Under the pieces are notes generated by a model that saw only the letters and a program-made list of their open reading frames with translations, was not told where the DNA came from and ran no database searches. Positions 6,456 to 14,217 of a DNA stretch of 18,154 bases are shown in pieces (the first letter of the stretch is position 1; each line of letters begins with the position of its first letter). Both the position numbers and the translations under genes were made by a program. Origin of the DNA: RUG14300 sp964619685 (GTDB taxonomy: Bacteria > Bacillota > Clostridia > Christensenellales > CAG-1252); contig CAZUET010000018.1 of assembly GCA_964619685.1 (NCBI GenBank), positions 1 through 18,154 of the forward strand, in the 5' to 3' direction.

Positions 6456-6506
6456 ATACCTTAACGAGATGGTCAACGCTTTAAAAAATTCATTTGCCCT
6501 TATAAT

Positions 6507-6564
6507 AAAAAACAATCTACCTATTCATTATATCATAGCGACAGCTATGATTTAATAGGTAGAT
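6507..6564 (-). terminator. Leftward terminator-like two-tier hairpin
   Basis: Outer stem ATCTACCTATT (6515-6525) / AATAGGTAGAT (6554-6564); inner stem ATCATAGC (6532-6539) / GCTATGAT (6544-6551) with loop GACA; an asymmetric internal loop separates them. On the minus strand the stem is followed by TTGTTTTTT (6515-6507), so it reads best as a terminator for transcripts arriving from pgmB, 410 bases away. It also separates that cluster from the CRISPR module. Confidence 0.7.
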
Positions 6565-6792
6565 GTGATTCTTTTTACTCATTTGAGTAATATTTAACAA
6601 AATTTTTTATATTTCGACAGTAAAAACTTACTTATCCTATCGGCATTTCTTGTCCGCCGTTAAGCCAAATAAACCTTCTCAACAACAATTATATTAATGC
6701 AATAATTTTTTTGTGCTAATGAAATTTTTTTTGAATACTAATAATTGTCCACTGCTAAACGGAACATCCAATGTTCTTCCCCTCCCCTACGG
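6565..6792. other. AT-rich intergenic stretch without a gene
   Basis: No open reading frame with a ribosome binding site is seen on either strand. Visible items are a small palindrome TACTCA-TT-TGAGTA (6576-6589) and several A/T homopolymer runs. It may be the 3' untranslated part of the pgmB transcript together with non-coding spacer. Confidence 0.5.
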
Positions 6793-6941
6793 CGTAGTCG
6801 AAATCCGAATGCAATAGGGATCAAATGCCGTAGGCGTTTGGTATCTTGCGGACGATAGCAGTATTATTTGATATTGTATCCGCCTTTAATACTATGGAAT
6901 TAGATACCGCTGCTTTGCGTCGCCCTATGGGTTCGACTTCG
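6793..6941. repeat. Nested inverted-repeat element, structured DNA or RNA
   Basis: Four inverted pairs lie strictly inside one another: CGTAGTCGAA (6793-6802) with TTCGACTTCG (6932-6941, one mismatch); ATAGGG (6814-6819) with CCCTAT (6923-6928); GGTATC (6840-6845) with GATACC (6903-6908); AGTATTA (6860-6866) with TAATACT (6887-6893). GC content is higher than in the adjoining 200 bases. There is no reading frame. It could be a degenerate miniature inverted-repeat element, or a folded RNA in the pgmB 3' region. Individual arms are short, so nesting is the main evidence. Confidence 0.4.
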
Positions 6942-6977
6942 GTCTAACGACCTTAATAGTGGTACCAATTTCGGGCA

Positions 6978-7610
6978 TTATATCAAAATGTCGGATAACC
7001 TACTTATTGAGCGATCGGCTAACAATGATTTCGTTGCATCGGAAATGGCAATAGCATAAAAACCGCCAGCCTTTGCTGCTTCGATTCCACTCACGGCATC
7101 TTCAACCACGGCACAATTACATGGCTTTTCGCCGAGCTTTTCCGCCGCCTTTAAAAACACTTCGGGATCGGGTTTTGATTTTACAATATCGTTACCATCT
7201 GCAATTGCGTCAAAAAGATCTATAATACCAAGCTTGCTTAAAATGAGTTTCGTATTCTTACTTGATGACCCTATAGCAATTTTTATTCCGCATCCTTTAA
7301 GCTGAACAAGTGTATCTAAAACATCCTTTGATAGATCTTTCATAGACATATCTTCAAGCATTTCACGATAGATACGGTTTTTTATTTCGCATATCCGTTC
7401 CCTTTCTTCCTTGGAAATACTCCCATGATAGTTCTCAAGAATAATATTCAAGCTATCCATTCGGCTAACTCCACGCAACCGATTATTTATTTCCTCGTTA
7501 AATTCTACATTAAGATACGCCACCGCTTTTTTCCATGCTAAATAATGGTATTTATCAGTAAAGCAAATAACGCCATCTAAGTCAAAAATAATACTTTTAA
7601 AATTGATCAT
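6978..7610 (-). CDS. pgmB: Beta-phosphoglucomutase-like HAD phosphatase
   Basis: Probable interconversion of beta-glucose-1-phosphate and glucose-6-phosphate in the cytoplasm. The 210-residue protein is close to the usual 220. FDLDGVI (D10 nucleophile, D12 acid/base), the cap segment TDKYHYLAW, RGVSR (46-50, substrate-binding loop seen in true beta-PGMs), GSSSKN (~114-119), KPDPEVF (K146) and VVEDAVSGIEAAKAGG (E170, D171 for Mg2+) are all present. This favours a mutase over a simple phosphatase. AGAGGA precedes the ATG. It is the last gene of the glycan cluster, but 270 bases separate it from DUF554, so it may have its own promoter. Beta-PGMs usually work with a glycoside phosphorylase; none is in the window. 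Confidence 0.85.
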   Translation of the reverse strand: MINFKSIIFDLDGVICFTDKYHYLAWKKAVAYLNVEFNEEINNRLRGVSRMDSLNIILENYHGSISKEERERICEIKNRIYREMLEDMSMKDLSKDVLDTLVQLKGCGIKIAIGSSSKNTKLILSKLGIIDLFDAIADGNDIVKSKPDPEVFLKAAEKLGEKPCNCAVVEDAVSGIEAAKAGGFYAIAISDATKSLLADRSISRLSDILI

Positions 7611-7664
7611 ATATAATCCTCTTATCGTTATAGATCAGGCTTCTAATCTTATATTCAGCACAAG

Positions 7665-7879
7665 TTAAGGCATTCCTATTAAAGGGGCATTTCTATCTAA
7701 AGTTCTCGTATAAAATACATATCCTATCGATAATACAGACTTCACGCGAACATTAAACAACTCACCCTTGCACTTAGTTTTTCAATCGTATATAGCTTTT
7801 CACTCTTAGTTACAAAGACGGTTTTTTCATCGTCCTTTAATAGAAAATGAACAAGCTCTATTCCATAGCTTATAGCAGT
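7665..7879 (-). pseudogene. Possible frameshifted gene relic between DUF554 and pgmB
   Basis: Immediately after the DUF554 stop, the same frame stays open for 45 codons with a protein-like composition (for example YGIELVHFLL and TVFVTKSEKLYTIEKLS) to a stop at 7742-7744. An overlapping second frame then continues about 34 codons (KGELFNVRVKSVLSIGYVFY) to a stop at 7665-7667. Joined by a single-base shift near 7760, they would give roughly 70 residues of plausible sequence. There is no start codon with a ribosome binding site. I do not recognise the family. It may be the remnant of a gene whose front half was lost, or simply fortuitous open frame. Confidence 0.25.
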
Positions 7880-8653
7880 TTAAATGGAAAACGGTAAAAA
7901 AGTAACAAGCCACGAGAAGAACAATACAAGTATGAATGCAGGCGTTAGGTTTAGAACCCTAACTTTTTTCAAGCCTACCTGACTTGCAAGCATATTGTAG
8001 CCGATCACAAGAGTCAATACGCCACCCACCGATTTAAAGTTTGCAATCGCTTCAGGCGTAAGTATAGGAGAAATCAATGTTGCAAGGAAAAAGCAAATTA
8101 AGAAGATCACAGCTTGTGGTGCTGCAAATACAGAAACAAAATAGCCTATCTGTGCGGAAATTACAAGAACGGTAAAGAAATCTAAAACCGATTTTGCAAG
8201 TAAAATGCTGTGATCTCCATCAAGCCCTTCGTTTAATGCCCCAAAAAATCCCGTACCGGAAAAGCATATGATTGCCATAGAAAGACCTAAAAGCTCAATT
8301 TTAAGTTTGAGTTCTTCCTGCATTTTTTGTTTTTCTTCGTCACTAAGAGTATCTAATAAGGCAGTATTTTTTTTATTTAACCTTCCAACAGTAAAGCCTA
8401 TAAGCTTTTGTATTCCTGTTTCTATGTAGCAAAGCTCACCGATAATGCAACCAAGAATAATTGAAACCATTACTACCGTTAGAGAAGAAAGTTTTATTGT
8501 GGAAACGATGCCAATACCGAATGCACAAAACGCCGTAACTATAAATAAGCTTTCAATAATGCGTTTGGGTAAGACCTTTTTCAAAAGTCCACCAAGCACA
8601 CCACCGATAGCAACAGCGCATACATCGGCAATAATACCATAAGGAATGACCAT
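7880..8653 (-). CDS. DUF554 family membrane protein
   Basis: Integral membrane protein of unknown function, 257 residues, about seven hydrophobic segments. The start is set at the ATG at 8651-8653 (MVIPYGIIADVCAVAIGGVLGG) because AGAGGAAA lies seven bases upstream and the family begins this way. A further-upstream in-frame ATG at 8710 lies inside a hairpin, has no ribosome binding site and would add 19 polar residues. The GG-rich first helix, the middle FSGTGFFGALNEGLDGDHSILLAKSVLDFF region and the last helices VGGVLTLVIGYNMLA and FILVLFFSWLVTFLPF fit the family. Its place in a sugar cluster hints at transport of a small product, but that is inference. Confidence 0.85.
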   Translation of the reverse strand: MVIPYGIIADVCAVAIGGVLGGLLKKVLPKRIIESLFIVTAFCAFGIGIVSTIKLSSLTVVMVSIILGCIIGELCYIETGIQKLIGFTVGRLNKKNTALLDTLSDEEKQKMQEELKLKIELLGLSMAIICFSGTGFFGALNEGLDGDHSILLAKSVLDFFTVLVISAQIGYFVSVFAAPQAVIFLICFFLATLISPILTPEAIANFKSVGGVLTLVIGYNMLASQVGLKKVRVLNLTPAFILVLFFSWLVTFLPFSI

Positions 8654-8679
8654 ATATTTATTTCCTCTGAATAATATAT

Positions 8680-8711
8680 TTTGCGGCGGTGATATCGACC
8701 ACCGTCGCAAA
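8680..8711 (-). terminator. Strong hairpin between lipoprotein and DUF554 genes
   Basis: TTTGCGGCGGTG (8680-8691) and CACCGTCGCAAA (8700-8711), twelve pairs with one mismatch and an 8-base loop. On the minus strand it is followed by ATATATTATT rather than a clean T run, so it may be a leaky terminator or a stability/processing hairpin that lowers expression of the genes beyond it. Confidence 0.5.
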
Positions 8712-8723
8712 CTTTGTTTTATG

Positions 8724-10610
8724 TTATGCCACCGTATTCGGTGTAAATGTATTAGTAGTAGTATTTACCGTCGCAGTAAAGCCTCCATCTGTCACAAATA
8801 CATAACCGAAAGAAGGAATATTGGTAAGTCCTGTAACCGTAAGAGTTGTTCCTTCAAGTGTATAGGAGCCTTTAAACGGACCTTTTACCATGTCGTTACC
8901 TGTCGGAATACCTAATGAACAAGAGCCATCGCTATAAAGCTTAAGCTCGAATACATCAGTTATCTCCTTCTGTGTCATGGGATTGATGCTTGTTAATTCG
9001 TAGCTATATGTCGCTGTTACTTCTGCCGTTACGATGCCATAAGTGTCGCAAAGCCAATCATATAAGGCTTCGAGATTTTCTTCGGTATAGAAAGCATCAT
9101 CCATATGTCCGGCACCTGCCAAAATCTCATAATGAACGTTGTTGATCTTTGCAGGCGGAATAGTTGTAGCTTCGTTGTATGCGTCAATAGTCGCTTTGAA
9201 TAATTCTGCGTGAGCCTTATTAACGCTTGTATCTGCATCACCGTGTTGGATCCAAATATTCTTACATGAGAACATACCCGTTAGATAAGTGGAAAGATCT
9301 ACTGCCGTCTTATCCTCTCCGAGCCAAGCGTTTACCCCACCGTCTACATTATCTCCGATATTAGCATCTCCGTTAGATATTGGTCCGTAGAAATCAATAT
9401 AAGCATTTACAGAAAAAGTATAATCATCTGCATCAGACGCCTTAAAATCGCTTGCTTTTGAAAGAGCCACAAGCGAGGCAATGGTTGATCCTGCACTTTC
9501 GCCCATAACCACAATCTTACTTGTATCAATTTTGTATTCCGTTGCATTATCAACAAGATACTGGATTGCAGTCTTGCAATCGATTACGCCTTGCGGATAG
9601 GTCGATTCGCCGAGAGTGTAGTTAAGACTTGCACATACAAAGCCTTTATCACGAAAATATCCGTAAACATTTTTCATCATAGTCGAACTACCCATCGTGA
9701 ACTTGCCACCGTGGATTGTTACAAGCAAGGGCAACGCTGTCTCGGTGGTTGTAGGAATAAACACATCCATAGTTTGACTATCACTACCGTCTGAAACATA
9801 TTTAACGGCTTTTTTAATTTCGCCGTTTTCCCATTTATCTTCGTCACCAACGGGACCGATCGGTAAATCGCTTTCCTTTCCTGTAGGCTTGAATGTAAAT
9901 GTTTTGTCGGTCGTGTTGAGAGTTACTTCACAATCACCTGTTTCGGGATCGATCATATCCGCAAAAAGTCCGGGATGAACATCTTTACCCATAACAGTAT
10001 CTCCTGTAAGACCTTTAATTACTACAGTGTTATCTATACGAGTGTAAGTTCCTTTGAAAGTGTCTGTAAACAAAGCATTACCTATTTGCATGGTTACCGC
10101 ATTGCTATCCTCAAGTGTAAGCGTAAATGTGTCCGTTCCCATGGCACCATTGTGAGAATATGTGAATACATTATCTCCCGTAGTGGGCAGAGGTGGTAGT
10201 ACCGAACTGTTTCCAGTAGGTTTAAATGTGAATGTATTATCGGATATATTCAATGTAACCTTACAATTACCTGTTTCCGCATCGATTATATCATTCCACA
10301 ATCCGGGTGTTTGCGAGTTTTGATTATTTGGATTATTAAGTCCTTCAATAGATACTTCGTTACCCTCAGCTGTATATGTACCGAAGTAGGAATCATTGAT
10401 AGGGCCTGCTTTAATATCCATTTGTGCATCCTTACCATTTGAAAGGGTGAGCGTAAACACATTATCGCCCATGTCAGTTACAACTGTCGCAGTGTATGCT
10501 CCGTCAACTCCGTTATTCTTGTTTTCGTTACAAGCAGTCAACGCAAATACGCCAACGATCATTATCATCGCCATAACAACGGCAATAATTTTACTAAATA
10601 CCTTTTTCAT
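8724..10610 (-). CDS. Surface lipoprotein esterase with three beta-rich repeats
   Basis: A 628-residue exported protein. Signal peptide with lipobox L-T-A-C (C27) predicts membrane anchoring on the outer face. Two related beta-rich repeats lie at ~37-133 and ~145-244, each ending TFTFKPTG and sharing a GTYT...I.GL core. An alpha/beta-hydrolase domain follows (~265-525) with oxyanion HGG (300-302), nucleophile G-E-S-A-G (S372), acid in HGDAD (D460) and H502 in GAGH. A third repeat closes the protein (~533-625, GSYTLEG...VTGL, ending NTFTPN). The catalytic domain is of the carboxylesterase/acetylxylan-esterase-like type; the repeats may bind glycan or cell wall. The start has AGGAGGAG upstream. 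It is 40 bases beyond the GH3 gene in the same direction. The true ester substrate is unknown. Confidence 0.85.
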   Translation of the reverse strand: MKKVFSKIIAVVMAMIMIVGVFALTACNENKNNGVDGAYTATVVTDMGDNVFTLTLSNGKDAQMDIKAGPINDSYFGTYTAEGNEVSIEGLNNPNNQNSQTPGLWNDIIDAETGNCKVTLNISDNTFTFKPTGNSSVLPPLPTTGDNVFTYSHNGAMGTDTFTLTLEDSNAVTMQIGNALFTDTFKGTYTRIDNTVVIKGLTGDTVMGKDVHPGLFADMIDPETGDCEVTLNTTDKTFTFKPTGKESDLPIGPVGDEDKWENGEIKKAVKYVSDGSDSQTMDVFIPTTTETALPLLVTIHGGKFTMGSSTMMKNVYGYFRDKGFVCASLNYTLGESTYPQGVIDCKTAIQYLVDNATEYKIDTSKIVVMGESAGSTIASLVALSKASDFKASDADDYTFSVNAYIDFYGPISNGDANIGDNVDGGVNAWLGEDKTAVDLSTYLTGMFSCKNIWIQHGDADTSVNKAHAELFKATIDAYNEATTIPPAKINNVHYEILAGAGHMDDAFYTEENLEALYDWLCDTYGIVTAEVTATYSYELTSINPMTQKEITDVFELKLYSDGSCSLGIPTGNDMVKGPFKGSYTLEGTTLTVTGLTNIPSFGYVFVTDGGFTATVNTTTNTFTPNTVA

Positions 10611-10650
10611 TGTTCTCCTCCTGAAAAATTGATTTTATATTGAAATTTGA

Positions 10651-12291
10651 TCAATATCGTGTGTCTTTAAGTCCGCAAAACGCATCTACAGGACTTATTC
10701 CTTTGAATGAGCTTTCTCCGGCAAGTTTAGCTATCGCCACCGATATATTTGCAGCGGTCGGCGAATACGCATTTACATATACCCTTATAGCAGGTACATC
10801 CTGCAAGTGATAAGGATTATAAACCGATAAGAATATGCTCGGCTCTTCGTTTATGTATCTCGGTGCATCCATAGCATGCTTAGGATTCCACGAAAGGCGT
10901 ACCGTAGTTCGGTTGCTTTCCGTAGGCTCGTTAGCAATATACAAGGTAAGCCGTTTATTTGACAATTCTTTCACACCATGCATATCATCATCCTCTCTAA
11001 CATAAAGCTTTACGTTAAAGCCTCGTTTTTCAAGCTCTCTTTTCGAAACCTCTACTGCACTGCTTCCGTCGCCCAATGTATCCTTTCCTAAAAGGATAAG
11101 CCGTATTTCCGGATAGCGCTCAGGCGTAATGGGCAATATATTTCCAATATTTTTAACAAGGGTTACAGAATTATCCGCAAGCTCCACTACCTTTTTTGCC
11201 TTATTAGCAAGTGCTATCGATGATTTATTGAAGCAGACCTTTACTTTTAATGCAAGAATACGGGTAACGGCATCGTCGAGTCTTTCTCGGCTGATTTCAC
11301 CGCTTTTTACAGCATTGAGTATTATGCTGTAATCTTCTTCAAAATCGGTATTAAAAACAATCATATCGATTCCTGCGTTTATAGTAGCAGGAAGAGCGAG
11401 CCGTCTTTCCATAGACATCGTGTAACCGCCCATAATTGTCGCATCGGTGGTAATAACGCCGTTAAAGCCGTATTTTTCTCTCAATACGCCTGTTACTAAA
11501 TGTTGAGATAATGATGTTGGCAAGCAATCCTTATATTCAAGCATAGGACAAATATCTTGTTCTACGGCAGGTTGCTTAATATGTCCGACCATTATGCTCA
11601 AAAGTCCTCCGTCTATAAGTTTTTTATAGATAGCACCATATGTTGCATACCATTTTTTTGCGGATAATGAATTTACTGTAGGATGTAAATGCTGATCTCG
11701 AAAATCTACGCCATCTCCGGGAAAATGCTTTGCACAAGCCGCAACACCATATCTCTGAATTGTATCGACATATGCTTTTGCCATTTTTTTGACTTTTTTG
11801 GGATTGCTACCGAATGTGCGAACATTGGTTATAGGATTACGATAGTTATAATCTATATCGCATACGGGTGAAAAAGTCCAGTTTACTCCACAACTCAGAC
11901 CTTCCTCTGCACAGAATTTACCAAAAATCTTGGCATAAGAGATGTTATCGGTTGCCGCAACTTGCATCTGTGTACCGTAAAAGGTTCCGTCTGATATTGC
12001 ACCTATACCGCCTTCTTCGAGATTAGCGGCTTTTAAGAGCGGTACTTTTATATCCTTCTCTACATCCGCATACCTTTGATTGATAACATCACAAGGCTCG
12101 GGACGGAAAAGTATACCGCCGATACAGTATTCGTGCGTAAGCTTATAGAGTGTTTCCTTATCAAATATCGTGCCAAGAACACAAAATAGCTGTCCTACCT
12201 TTTCTTTATCTGTAAGGCTATTAAGTCTTTCAAGTACCCACTTTTCCTGTTTTTCCGAAAGGTCAAATGGTGTGTGTTTTAGATCTATCAT
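10651..12291 (-). CDS. Family-3 glycoside hydrolase (beta-N-acetylglucosaminidase/beta-glucosidase type)
   Basis: Retaining glycosidase acting on beta-linked oligosaccharides, 546 residues, no signal peptide, hence cytoplasmic. The TIM-barrel domain covers ~1-350: EKVGQLF, SPVCDI, NVRTFGSNP, AKHFPGDG (187-194), DQHLHP (199-204) and the nucleophile in GVITTDATIMGGY (D283). The KHFPG(D/H)G plus downstream D-x-H arrangement recalls the NagZ-type His acid/base loop, but the spacing differs, so substrate is open. A shorter alpha/beta second domain (~385-520) resembles that of two-domain GH3 enzymes. It starts 20 bases after the upstream esterase; the AAGGAA site is unusually close to the ATG. It likely cleaves the oligosaccharide imported by the upstream ABC system. 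Confidence 0.88.
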   Translation of the reverse strand: MIDLKHTPFDLSEKQEKWVLERLNSLTDKEKVGQLFCVLGTIFDKETLYKLTHEYCIGGILFRPEPCDVINQRYADVEKDIKVPLLKAANLEEGGIGAISDGTFYGTQMQVAATDNISYAKIFGKFCAEEGLSCGVNWTFSPVCDIDYNYRNPITNVRTFGSNPKKVKKMAKAYVDTIQRYGVAACAKHFPGDGVDFRDQHLHPTVNSLSAKKWYATYGAIYKKLIDGGLLSIMVGHIKQPAVEQDICPMLEYKDCLPTSLSQHLVTGVLREKYGFNGVITTDATIMGGYTMSMERRLALPATINAGIDMIVFNTDFEEDYSIILNAVKSGEISRERLDDAVTRILALKVKVCFNKSSIALANKAKKVVELADNSVTLVKNIGNILPITPERYPEIRLILLGKDTLGDGSSAVEVSKRELEKRGFNVKLYVREDDDMHGVKELSNKRLTLYIANEPTESNRTTVRLSWNPKHAMDAPRYINEEPSIFLSVYNPYHLQDVPAIRVYVNAYSPTAANISVAIAKLAGESSFKGISPVDAFCGLKDTRY

Positions 12292-12311
12292 CTTTCCTTA
12301 CCTTAATAGTA

Positions 12312-13229
12312 TTATTTCTGTTTTTTTATATTTTCTACTGAAAATATTTTATCTAAAAAGTCAATGCAAGTGTCACTGACCCATTTCTCGTGATACCACG
12401 GATGTCCGTGATGCGGCTTGCCTTTTTCAATATGAAGCTCTACCCTATCAACGCCGGCGATTCGTCGAATCGTTTCTGCAAGCTCGATCGACTGCTCTAC
12501 GGGTACGACTTGATCCAGTTCTCCATGGAAAATGCAGAAAGGCGGAATATTATGCTCGACATATGTTGTTACAGCCGAAAGTCTACAAAGTTCGGGGACT
12601 TTTGTTATTTGTGTTCCCAAAAATCTTGATTCGGGCGAAATTGCTTCACTATGATCGGGAAGACCGATACCGCTTGCTTTCAACTCTTCGTCCATTTTTA
12701 GAAAATTTGCAGTCGGACCACACCAATCTATTACAGCATTTACCTCGGACGAATATCCCCCATATCCCATGCTTTTATCCTCAAAAGCAGGATTAAACGC
12801 AGTAACGGCAATAAATGAAGCAAGCCAACCGCCTGATGACGGACCCCATACAGCAATTTTATCGGGATCTATTTCAAGCTCATTTGCATTTGCACGCAAA
12901 TATCTAATTACCGTTTTGCCGTCATACACCATAGCAGGAAATCTTGCTTCTCCGCTCAATCGATAATCTACACTCACAACAACATATCCTCTCGAAGTCG
13001 CACGAAGCATAGGCTCTAACGCATCGTCAATCTTGGTGCCCTTCATAAAGGCACCACCGTGAAAGTACACGATTACAGGATACGGTTTATCCGATTTATC
13101 ATTTGGAAAATAGATATCCATTTTTTGAGAGGGTGACCTATCACAATATGCTATGTCAATCAATTTTCCATCGATAGCATCTGTCAATTTCTTATCAATA
13201 AGAGGTATTACAAAATCAAAATCTTCCAT
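12312..13229 (-). CDS. Cytoplasmic alpha/beta-hydrolase esterase (second copy)
   Basis: A 305-residue serine esterase of the carboxylesterase/BD-FAE-like group, no signal peptide. Oxyanion motif FHGGAF (HGG 57-59), nucleophile G-P-S-S-G (S131), acid in HGELDQVVP (D239), histidine in HHGHPW (one of 273, 274, 276). It shares the layout MDIYFP...VIVYFHGG...VDYRLS...FPA with the next protein and with the lipoprotein domain, so these are likely paralogues. Its ATG lies six bases after the previous stop with only a weak, distant GGAAAA site, implying translational coupling. It probably removes acetyl or similar ester groups from imported sugars (inference). Confidence 0.85.
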   Translation of the reverse strand: MEDFDFVIPLIDKKLTDAIDGKLIDIAYCDRSPSQKMDIYFPNDKSDKPYPVIVYFHGGAFMKGTKIDDALEPMLRATSRGYVVVSVDYRLSGEARFPAMVYDGKTVIRYLRANANELEIDPDKIAVWGPSSGGWLASFIAVTAFNPAFEDKSMGYGGYSSEVNAVIDWCGPTANFLKMDEELKASGIGLPDHSEAISPESRFLGTQITKVPELCRLSAVTTYVEHNIPPFCIFHGELDQVVPVEQSIELAETIRRIAGVDRVELHIEKGKPHHGHPWYHEKWVSDTCIDFLDKIFSVENIKKQK

Positions 13230-13235
13230 GATATC

Positions 13236-14195
13236 TTATAGGTTTTCCTTTAAAAAAGCCCAAACAATCTCCATATTCTCGTCTGATTCGAACATTTTAT
13301 CCTCGTGATCTGCACCTTCAAGGGCATGGAACCGAGCTATACCCTTACCAAGTTTCTTTTCAATTTCTTCGTACAAAATTATCGACTGTGCATAGGGTAC
13401 AAGTTTATCAACTGTGCCGTGCTCAATAAGGATAGGACACATTTGATCACTAATATAGCTCATAGGATTAGCCTTTGCAATAAAATCTTTATCGACCTGA
13501 CCGAGTGGCTTTCCCATATAGTTTGACTCTGCCGAATAGTCCTCGCCATGGTCGGTAAATGATATGCCGTTTGCAAGTGCCTGTTCATCCATTTTTGAAA
13601 AGTCGGTCGGACCGAACCAATCGACCGCAGTTTTAATATAAGGAGAATGGTCATAGGTCATTCTCTCTTCGCCCACAAACTCGCCATTAGGAATATTCAT
13701 TGCAAGCATAGCCGAAAGGTTACCGCCGGCACTACCGCCGATTGTACCGATTCTGTCGGGAATAATGCTGTATTTTTTCGCATTCTCTTTCAAAAAGCGT
13801 ATTGCATTTCTACAATCGAGAACAGCTGCCGGAAAGATTGCTTCGTCGCTCAATCGATAGTTGATCGATGCGAATGCGTAACCTTTTTGAATAGCGTCCA
13901 AGAGCTTTTTAACATGCCCATCTCGTTTGTCGCCTACAGCAAATCCACCGCCGTGAATATGTATAAGAAGTGGAAACGGTCCTTCCCCCTCATCGGGTAA
14001 AAATATATCCATAGTCTGTGCAGGTGATTCATCGCCGTACTTAACATCGAGAAAACTGCGTTTAACAAAGCTTACATCCACAAGAGGAGGCATTGCATCT
14101 GCAGGCGGTTTTCCGCCACTAAATTTAAAGACTGGTGCACCCATAGGTGGTTTTCCGTCAAAAGGTGGTTTTCCATTCATTTTATCGAAATCCAT
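13236..14195 (-). CDS. Cytoplasmic alpha/beta-hydrolase esterase with Pro-rich N terminus
   Basis: A 319-residue serine esterase. Motifs: HGGGF (HGG 81-83), nucleophile GGSAGG (S155), acid in HGTVDKLVP (D263), histidine in GADHED (H297). The first ~37 residues are unusual: three GKPP units (GKPPFD, GKPPMGA, GGKPPADAMPP) with no signal peptide, probably a flexible tail. In the DNA two of them repeat as ggtggttttcc. The ATG is preceded by GGAGA. It lies 22 bases after the permease gene and directly before its paralogue, so the import and de-esterification functions are in one transcript. Confidence 0.85.
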   Translation of the reverse strand: MDFDKMNGKPPFDGKPPMGAPVFKFSGGKPPADAMPPLVDVSFVKRSFLDVKYGDESPAQTMDIFLPDEGEGPFPLLIHIHGGGFAVGDKRDGHVKKLLDAIQKGYAFASINYRLSDEAIFPAAVLDCRNAIRFLKENAKKYSIIPDRIGTIGGSAGGNLSAMLAMNIPNGEFVGEERMTYDHSPYIKTAVDWFGPTDFSKMDEQALANGISFTDHGEDYSAESNYMGKPLGQVDKDFIAKANPMSYISDQMCPILIEHGTVDKLVPYAQSIILYEEIEKKLGKGIARFHALEGADHEDKMFESDENMEIVWAFLKENL

Positions 14196-14217
14196 AATTA
14201 TTATCTCCGTTATATTA

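Larger units (their letters stand above)
6340..6456 (+). ncRNA. tracrRNA of a type II (Cas9) CRISPR system
   Basis: Trans-activating RNA that pairs with crRNA and is held by Cas9. The anti-repeat spans 6340-6377. Its first 28 bases are identical to the plus-strand repeat except one position (6354, C for T), followed by AAGTTAAAAT. Pairing with the crRNA gives CATAGC (6362-6367) against GCTATG, a bulge of AAGU against GA, and lower stem UAAAAU against GUUUUA; this is the bulge-and-stem arrangement of the S. pyogenes guide. A 16-base linker (6378-6393) follows, then three hairpins: GCCTTA-TTCG-TAAGGC (6394-6409), TGTTGT-GTTG-ACAACA (6410-6425) and AATGAGCC-GACG-GGCTCATT (6431-6450) with a T run. 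The mature 5' end is probably inside the anti-repeat after RNase III cutting (family knowledge). Confidence 0.93.

Noticed and set aside
6208..6456. Natural single-guide RNA formed by the plus-strand transcript
   Set aside because: The repeats on the plus strand have the same sense as the anti-repeat, so they cannot fold back onto it; the guide must come from the opposite strand.
6926..6941. GGGTTCGAC resembling a tRNA T-loop
   Set aside because: The flanking bases do not form a T stem and there is no acceptor, D or anticodon arm.
6152..6977. A transposon or phage origin for the CRISPR-bearing gap
   Set aside because: No transposase, integrase, target duplication or attachment-like direct repeat was seen; only the nested inverted repeat remains as a weak hint.
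8654..8710. Longer DUF554 start at 8710
   Set aside because: It has no ribosome binding site, begins inside a strong hairpin, and adds a polar stretch not expected before the first helix.
8646..8915. 89-codon plus-strand open frame
   Set aside because: It lies over the 3' end of the lipoprotein gene and the hairpin, has no ribosome binding site and an arginine/cysteine-rich composition typical of a shadow frame.
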